From Tigriopus japonicus (lineage: Eukaryota > Arthropoda > Copepoda > Harpacticoida > Harpacticidae): a DNA stretch of 64,000 bases. A program made the translations under genes and the position numbers. The notes under the pieces were generated by a model. That model saw only the letters and a program-made list of their open reading frames with translations, had not been told where the DNA came from and made no database searches. Shown here one piece after another: positions 58,984 to 64,000 of this stretch (within the stretch, counting starts at the first letter, position 1; each line of letters starts with the position of its first letter). The stretch lies in assembly GCA_010645155.1 (NCBI GenBank), contig CM021314.1:6651389-6715388 (forward strand), read 5' to 3'.

Positions 58984-59165
58984 TGTGTTGTGTCCGATTC
59001 CTCTCTGTGATCTCCTTCAATACTCATGATATTGTGCGTTCCCCTTCCTATTTAAACCTTTTGTTTGTGTCTTGTTTTATCCATTTCTTCGTCGTTATTC
59101 TACAAGAATAAGTTTCTTCCACCGTTATCCCGGTCTCCCATGTTTGTCCGTTGTAGTACATAACA
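58984..59165 (+). repeat. LTR 2 of the tandem element
   Basis: 182 bp, TGTGTTGTGTCC to GTACATAACA, with the polypurine tract just before it and the primer site just after. It is shared between the two interiors. Confidence 0.8.
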
Positions 59166-59862
59166 TGGCGTAGTGGTGGTAACATCCAAGTGAAGTCGGA
59201 TGTACTCGAACCGCTGGGATTCCAAGGACGTCGTTGTTGTGGTTGATTGGAGATGGCCGTAGAACGTGTCCCTCTGTCAGAAATGAAGAGGAGACGTCGT
59301 GTGCTCCATTTGTGGGCGTGTGAAGCCCTTGAAGCCCTCAAGTTCCGTGTCAAGGGTCTTTGTTGTGTGGACCATTGAGTTGTGGGAGATCTCCAGCCTG
59401 GAGACAAAACTCCAAGCTGTGGAAGCCCATTGTGAGGCTTATGGAGACGCCCACATAGAGGTCCAGTGTGTGGATGAGACTTCTGAGGAAGAAGATGACA
59501 GTGTCATCTGTGAAATCCAACATGAATTGCTTTCATTGGAGCACGAAATCCGTACTTTACGGTGTTGTTGCGAGGCCCTGGTCTTGCGCCCGATGCCATC
59601 CATGGTGATGAATGTGTCGAAAAATCAACCCAAGTTTTCCCGCTGTCGCGGGGACGAGGTTTCCTGCTGTCGTGCGGACGAATTTTCCCGTTGTTGTGCC
59701 GTGTTTACTGTAGAACCCATCGGGCCATGAGTCACCAACATTTGGTGGGTCGTGAGTTGCCCAAGATTGCATGGTGGGTTGTGTGTCGGCCCTGATGTTG
59801 GCATGAGCGGAAGCAGCAACTTTTTCCATGATCTGTAAATCAAATGCCTGATTTGGGGGAGG
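59166..59862 (+). mobile_element. Interior 2 of the tandem element with short gag-like frame
   Basis: The interior runs from the primer site to the polypurine tract. It encodes a helical, acidic segment (LETKLQAVEAHCEAYGDAHI, DETSEEEDDSVICEI, LSLEHEIRTL) that has a matching segment in interior 1 (LESELQTVEARCEAYGNAHI). The longest frame is 59299-59730. Keeping the same peptide in both copies suggests a former small Gag-like protein. No protease, reverse transcriptase or integrase is present. GTCGTGCGGACGAG-type repeats follow it. Confidence 0.6.
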
Positions 59863-60036
59863 TGTGATGTATTTCTCTCTCTGCTCTCCTTTATTACTCA
59901 CTTTTAAGTGCATTCCCCTTGCTATTTGAACATTTCGTTTCTATTGTTTTCTATCATTTCTTCCTTGTTTATTCAATTGACTAAACGTGTTCCACAATCC
60001 CGGTTTCCCATGTTTTGTCCGTCGTAGTACATAACA
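59863..60036 (+). repeat. LTR 3 of the tandem element
   Basis: 174 bp, TGTGATGTATTTC to GTACATAACA. It has clear but imperfect similarity to LTR 2 throughout. Confidence 0.8.
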
Positions 60037-60041
60037 GACAG

Positions 60042-60124
60042 ATAGGGTGGGGGTAAGACCTGGGATCAAACCCATGAACCGGAGCATAGCTTGGTCACGC
60101 GTTAGTCAACTGTGTTACGCCATC
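60042..60124 (-). mobile_element. tRNA-derived SINE head or tRNA relic
   Basis: Read on the minus strand from 60124: GATGGCGTAACACAGTTGAC resembles a tRNA 5' end with a pol III A box, and GGGTTTGATCCCAGG further on resembles a B box. The 3' tail is cut where LTR 3 begins. It folds poorly as a full tRNA, so a SINE head is more likely than a working tRNA gene. Confidence 0.45.
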
Positions 60125-60334
60125 TTCCCTTTTTTTGTAAATTTGTGAAGATATGATTCATTCATAGGGCAATACAGTGACTGGTAGGGCAATAAAATGA
60201 TTTGTAGGGCAATAAAGTAAATTGTAGGGAAGTATTATTCTGGACCTGACCTCTTCTGGAGACTGAAAACGCGAAACACATTGAAACTTTTCAGACTCTT
60301 TTCGCAAAATTTTAACCCTGGATGAACAAAGTTT

Positions 60335-60468
60335 AGCTGTCTAAGAGCTTGGACTTCAAAATAACCCAAATTTTGGTGTTTTTGTAAATTACCAAATGAG
60401 AAATCTTCATACCAATACGGATTTAAAATTTCCTAGATTTGGTAAAAATGCCCAAATCTGAGAGCAAT
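60335..60468 (-). repeat. Inverted copy of the repeat at 53101-53240
   Basis: GAGCTTGGACTTCAAAA, AATTTTGGTGTTTT and CCTAGATTTGGTAA match the reverse complement of the distant copy, with many small changes. It is an old dispersed repeat of unknown type. Confidence 0.6.
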
Positions 60469-60588
60469 GCACCAAAGTGATTCATCGGCACCATGACTAC
60501 GACGGCCGGTCTCTCTACCAGTCGGGTCCCTATTTTAAAAATGATCCTTGTTTGAGCCATACTTGCTTAGACACGAGGATTCCATAGA

Positions 60589-60866
60589 GTCTAGGGATCA
60601 GCAACCCCTTTTGGGTCAAGGCCCACCAAATTTGATTACATGTTGTCAGGGGTCCACCAAACAGACGTTGGTAGGTTCAAGGGCCCCATAAATTAACAAT
60701 TTTGGAGGTTTGGGCATCTGTGGATTTAGGCCAATGAGTACAGTACTATGGATATCTCGCGGGCCCACTATTTTGGACTTTCCCCATACCTGTTGGGCCC
60801 ACCAAAGACCACCCTTGGGCCCACATGTGGGCCGCGGCCCACCGGTTGCCGACCCCTGCCCTAGAC
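60589..60866. mobile_element. hAT-like MITE, 278 bp
   Basis: Ends GTCTAGGGATCAGCAACC and (complement) GTCTAGGGCAGGGGTCGGCA form imperfect inverted repeats; the left has lost about five bases. CAGGGGTCGGCAACC followed by GGTGGGCC-rich DNA is typical of hAT MITEs. The interior repeats GGGCCCACC words. No coding capacity. Confidence 0.55.
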
Positions 60867-61167
60867 ATTCTTAAGGTATTCGGTTTGAAGTTTAAAATTG
60901 ATCATTTCCTCTCCTTAAACGATGAGCCTTTGCTCAAATGGTTATGGAAATCACAACTGCAAAAGGCGCATTATGTTGTTGGAAGTTGCAACACATACAT
61001 TCTGGAAAAAATGTCAAATTCATGCACCCATTAACGCCACAACATCCGGTTACCAAGCGATAACATCTTCTCTGACATTATTGAGAGATAAGAAGGAATT
61101 TAAATACAACTGATTCCTCTCCATCATCAGAACCCAGAACCCACTCATAGTTGTTATCGTCAACATC

Positions 61168-61802
61168 ATGAAAAACTTGGTTTGTGTTGTGTTTTTGGCC
61201 GCCTCAATCATGTCCCAAGACATTGTGGTGCCTACAGACAGTTGTATGTGGAGGGGAGCCAAGTACGGGCAAATGAACACGTGTGAACCCAATGAAATTG
61301 TCATTGGATCATGTGGATCTGGGAGAAGAGATGATTGTGACAATGGGCAATGGCATCAATTGCTCTGTTGTAAGATGCCTGAATACAGTTATGAAAACTG
61401 TCTAGATTACAAGGGTGAACACGGACAGACGGTTAGTTGCCCAGAGCAAGCCCATGACGATAGCATGTTATTGCAAGGAGCGTGTGGATCTGGCCTCCGA
61501 CACGATTGTGGAGGTACCACTCATATTGTAGGTGTAATAATAGGTTAACCCATGGATTGTAGTTACATTTTACGTTTTGACCCTTTTTGTATTAGGCCAA
61601 GTGCTGTCACGCACACCTTGGGGCTTCTAAGTTACAGTCAACAGGTACATGTTATTGGATATACGGATACCATGGTGAAAAGATCCAATGCAACCGTCCT
61701 GATGAAGCCGCTTTTGGTAGATGTGGATCGGGATACAAAGACGATTGTGGAACTGAGAAATGGCATGGACTTCAGTGTTGCCAATTGACCACTGCAGCAT
61801 AA
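61168..61802 (+). CDS. Secreted protein with three six-cysteine CGSG modules, family not recognised
   Basis: Exons 61168-61527 and 61596-61802 (68-bp intron, GTAGGT donor, TTAG acceptor, phase 0) give 188 residues. A signal peptide (MKNLVCVVFLAASIMS) precedes three modules of the same pattern: C-x12-C-x(9-14)-CGSG-x4-C-x(8-9)-CC. Cysteines: 26, 39, 49, 57, 67, 68; 78, 91, 106, 114, 123, 124; 139, 152, 163, 171, 181, 182. An Asp just before the fourth Cys is constant (DDC, HDC, DDC). All 18 cysteines should pair, so this is a small disulfide-rich extracellular protein. Function unknown: surface lectin-like, immune or matrix roles are all possible. The donor was chosen because only it restores the third-module frame and spacing. 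Confidence 0.82.
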
Positions 61803-61812
61803 ACGTTTTTTT

Positions 61813-61818
61813 AATAAA
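61813..61818 (+). promoter_or_regulatory. Poly(A) signal of the cysteine-module gene
   Basis: AATAAA 11 bases after the stop codon, implying a very short 3' UTR. Confidence 0.7.
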
Positions 61819-61935
61819 TGTGCTTGCTGGTTATTTTAGTTTGTATTTGAAATGACACAATGTTTTTATACCTTCTTGTTCGTGTAAGCGAATCGGAATT
61901 GGCAGTGCTCAGTCATAACTAGAGTCTTTAGGTAA

Positions 61936-62872
61936 AGGCTGGTCTACACATGAAACATTTTGGCTAGATTATTTGTCAAATATTCCGAAAATGTTTGGTG
62001 TTTGTCAAATGTTTCCTTTCTGTTGCTTCTACACGAGACCGTGCAGTTTGTCAAATATTTTTCCCCCTGGCCAAAGTGTTGTCCATTTTTTCAAATTGTT
62101 TCGAACTGGCACTGCCAAATACTGTATGAAAACCAGTCACCTTTAGCAGAGTCCCGTAATTTAGAAAGTGAATTGTATAGTGCCACATATTGTCACGTTT
62201 TAACGACATTTTTTACTCAATCTTGCTTTCTGCCCAAGACTTTTTTCTTTCCTTCAGTTTCATTTAATTTGGATGGAAAGTCTTAGGCATAACGCCACGC
62301 TATGAACCTTGACAATATCTACTGTCATTTTCAGTCATTTTCTTGTCCCCCCAACCATTTTATGACCTCTACTCTCCACTGGCATTTGGTTTTGTCGAAT
62401 TGTTTTAGTGAACATTGGCAGTCATAACTGCCACTTGGCAACGTTGCTACCTTGTAAACTCCTCCGAACCTGTCAGTTGACGCTTTTGAGACGTGACGAG
62501 TCTATAACACTACCAACTGATTATCGATGACTTTTGATGTCGTCCATTTCCGTGAATCCTTGCAATCTTTCACAAATGACGTTCAATTTTGGTGATCTTG
62601 ATGCCAAAAGTTAGAAGAATATTGTTTTGTCCTTCAATCCGTTAATTTGAAACTTTTCACTTCACAATAATCGTTTCGAGATTGGACACCCTGCATGCAT
62701 CGATGTGTATTTCGATTGTCGACGAGACAAACTTAGCTTAAGGACAAATAATTTTTCAACATGTTCAAAGTCAGAAATATTTGACAAACAGAAAATAATA
62801 TTTGCCATCAAGCTAATTTTGTCTTGGATTTGACCAAATATTTGCCGTTTTGTTTCACGTGTAGACCAGCCT
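61936..62872. mobile_element. PIF/Harbinger-like MITE, 937 bp
   Basis: Terminal inverted repeats AGGCTGGTCTACACATGAAA (left) and, read inward from the right, AGGCTGGTCTACACGTGAAA are flanked by TAA on both sides (61933-61935 and 62873-62875). A 3-bp TWA target duplication is the Harbinger pattern. Words such as TTTGTCAAATATT recur just inside both ends. No transposase frame. It lies about 130 bases past the cysteine-module gene. Confidence 0.8.
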
Positions 62873-62875
62873 TAA

Positions 62876-63253
62876 CGCAATTTCATAATAACTTGTAATC
62901 TCGTTGCTCCCTGACTAAATCAATATCGTATCACCTACCTGCTCGAGTACGCGTTCCGTCATCAACTTAACATGGCACAGTCGTAAGGACTCTCTATTAC
63001 CCCAACGGAGATTGTGCTCGAGCAAGTCATGGGAGCTACAAAAGTAGTTTGGCAAGGGCTGTCCGGCTCTTGGAAAACGTTTTTTGTTGCAAGACGAGAT
63101 CGTCCAAACCAGAACCATGTTCCTGAAGAAGTGATAAATATCCTTGAAATTTACTGCCAAAATTGTCTTGATGCCACGGATTCATTCCAAGCCAGTTTAG
63201 AGGCTTTGAAGTCTTTTGACTCTGATCCATCAGAGAAAGATGCAATCTTTTAG
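62876..63253 (+). mobile_element. Fragment of a third LTR element: LTR end, primer site and small gag-like frame
   Basis: ATCAACTTAACA followed by TGGCACAGTCG at 62973 looks like an LTR end plus a serine-tRNA-type primer site, as in the two other elements. The frame 63014-63253 gives 79 residues (MGATKVVWQGLSGSWKTFF..., then helical EEVINILEIYCQNCLDATDS). I infer a short Gag-like product. The left LTR limit is not visible because the Harbinger MITE adjoins it. Confidence 0.45.
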
Positions 63254-63261
63254 AATAAACC

Positions 63262-63525
63262 AAGGAGGACGGTATTACTTGGAGTGGGATCGAGCGGGGG
63301 CGCGTTAATGCGTTGGTGTGAATTTTCCTGCGTGATAGCCTGGAGTTAATGAAGAAATCCAATATAATTCGAATTAATGTCGTTTTATTGACATAGGTCA
63401 TAAAACAAAAGTCCACAAGGATTCAATGAGCAATCATTTGATGCCCAATTGATGTCTCTCAAAGAACTCAAACTGTGTTGTTTCATTGTGTTAAGTCAGA
63501 TATCTTCAAACTCCTGATCTACTGA
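63262..63525 (+). repeat. Direct copy of the repeat found inverted at 54799-55062
   Basis: It lies immediately downstream of the gag-like frame, so it is probably the interior or 3' end of the same retroelement. It ends in the arm that forms the 54670-54868 hairpin at the other locus. Confidence 0.75.
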
Positions 63526-64000
63526 CTTGCTTTGTGTTAGTGATTGTCCACCTTTTATTGAGAGCAACATGGTTTTTATCATTGGGGTTGTTTAAGGACA
63601 TTTTTGTCTTCATAGAATGCAAAAAATAAATCTTTTTTGTATATTTTTTTCAACATTTTACGGTCTTCTTTTGGATTTAGAACCCCAATTAGGTGCTGAA
63701 AACAAAAACAGAGAAGAACATTCAAATCATTGTACAAAGGGAAGAATGTCTTAGAACTATCTAACTAACTAACTAAACTGACTTCAAGAACGAGTTTTGA
63801 AAAGTTGGTCTTGACTCGCATGTTTGGTCACACTAACTGTCCGCTCAACAGTTGTGAGGGAGACATTTCCCTTATGAGCCCTATATTTCTAACAAATCTT
63901 CGTAAACAAACTTTTTAGCGTTGCCAAAATTTGACATCATCATGCCAGTTTCGAAGGTCAAACATACTTGTGAATAAATATGCCCGAAATAAATGTCTCA
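63526..64000. other. AT-rich end of window, nothing recognised
   Basis: The matching arm of the inverted repeat fades out near 63590. Short CTAA units occur at about 63756-63775. No gene is visible. Confidence 0.4.

Larger units (their letters stand above)
55230..60036 (+). mobile_element. Tandem LTR element (LTR-interior-LTR-interior-LTR) with nested insertions
   Basis: Three LTRs (55230-55414, 58984-59165, 59863-60036) alternate with two related interiors. Each LTR starts TGTG and ends CGTAGTACATAACA or close to it. Primer sites follow the first two: TGGCGTAGTCGGTAGG, and the more worn TGGCGTAGTGG. The polypurine tract TTGGGGGAGG precedes the second and third LTRs. This layout comes from recombination between two copies sharing an LTR. 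The first interior carries three further insertions; the second is only 697 bp, so the intact element is about 1 kb and has no pol. Confidence 0.85.

Noticed and set aside
1..64000. CRISPR arrays, operons or other prokaryotic systems
   Set aside because: None seen; spliced metazoan genes and transposons show that this is a nuclear animal sequence.

Overview
The window is nuclear DNA from an animal. Genes are split by GT-AG introns and carry AATAAA poly(A) signals. The gene set is metazoan: a nephrin-type adhesion protein, mitochondrial NDUFV1, LACTB2, ZNF706 and an allatostatin-C neuropeptide precursor. Allatostatin-C with a CYFNPISCF core points to an arthropod. Compact introns, many of 59-74 bp, and the transposon mixture would suit a crustacean, perhaps a copepod, but the species is an inference from a few genes.

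Layout. (1) 1-5.6 kb: no gene recognised, probably 5' intron or flank. (2) 5.65-23.4 kb, plus strand: most of a nephrin / Sticks-and-stones / Hibris family receptor. At least 14 exons encode about nine Ig domains, one FN3 domain, a membrane span and a cytoplasmic tail ending in GHLV. The exon with the signal peptide and the first half of Ig1 is not visible. Two in-frame exons each encode a different membrane span and are separated by only 44 bp. A separate signal-peptide exon lies in the intron before Ig3. (3) 23.4-31.4 kb: mostly empty, with one doubtful minus-strand exon. (4) 31.4-33.5 kb, minus: complete NDUFV1 in seven exons. (5) 35.9-37.7 kb, plus: complete LACTB2 in six exons, two introns having GC donors. 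It converges tail to tail with ZNF706 (minus, 37.96-38.6 kb). (6) 43.0-43.5 kb, plus: two-exon allatostatin-C precursor with a TATA/Inr promoter. (7) 44.9-63.6 kb: an island of mobile elements. It holds two degraded LINEs, a miniature LTR retrotransposon with identical 84-bp LTRs inside the first LINE, a three-LTR tandem element carrying hAT-like and Mutator-like insertions, a Harbinger-like MITE, a SINE head and several inverted repeats. (8) 61.2-61.8 kb, plus, inside that island: a small two-exon gene for a secreted protein with three copies of a six-cysteine module that I do not recognise.

The host genes are not an operon and serve unrelated roles: cell adhesion, complex I, RNA/metallo-hydrolase function, a small zinc-finger protein, neuroendocrine signalling and an unknown secreted factor. 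The points most worth a second look are the alternative membrane-span exons, the internal signal-peptide exon, the triple cysteine module and the miniature LTR elements. All exon borders were set by eye from splice consensus, reading phase and remembered family features; no alignment or transcript data were available.
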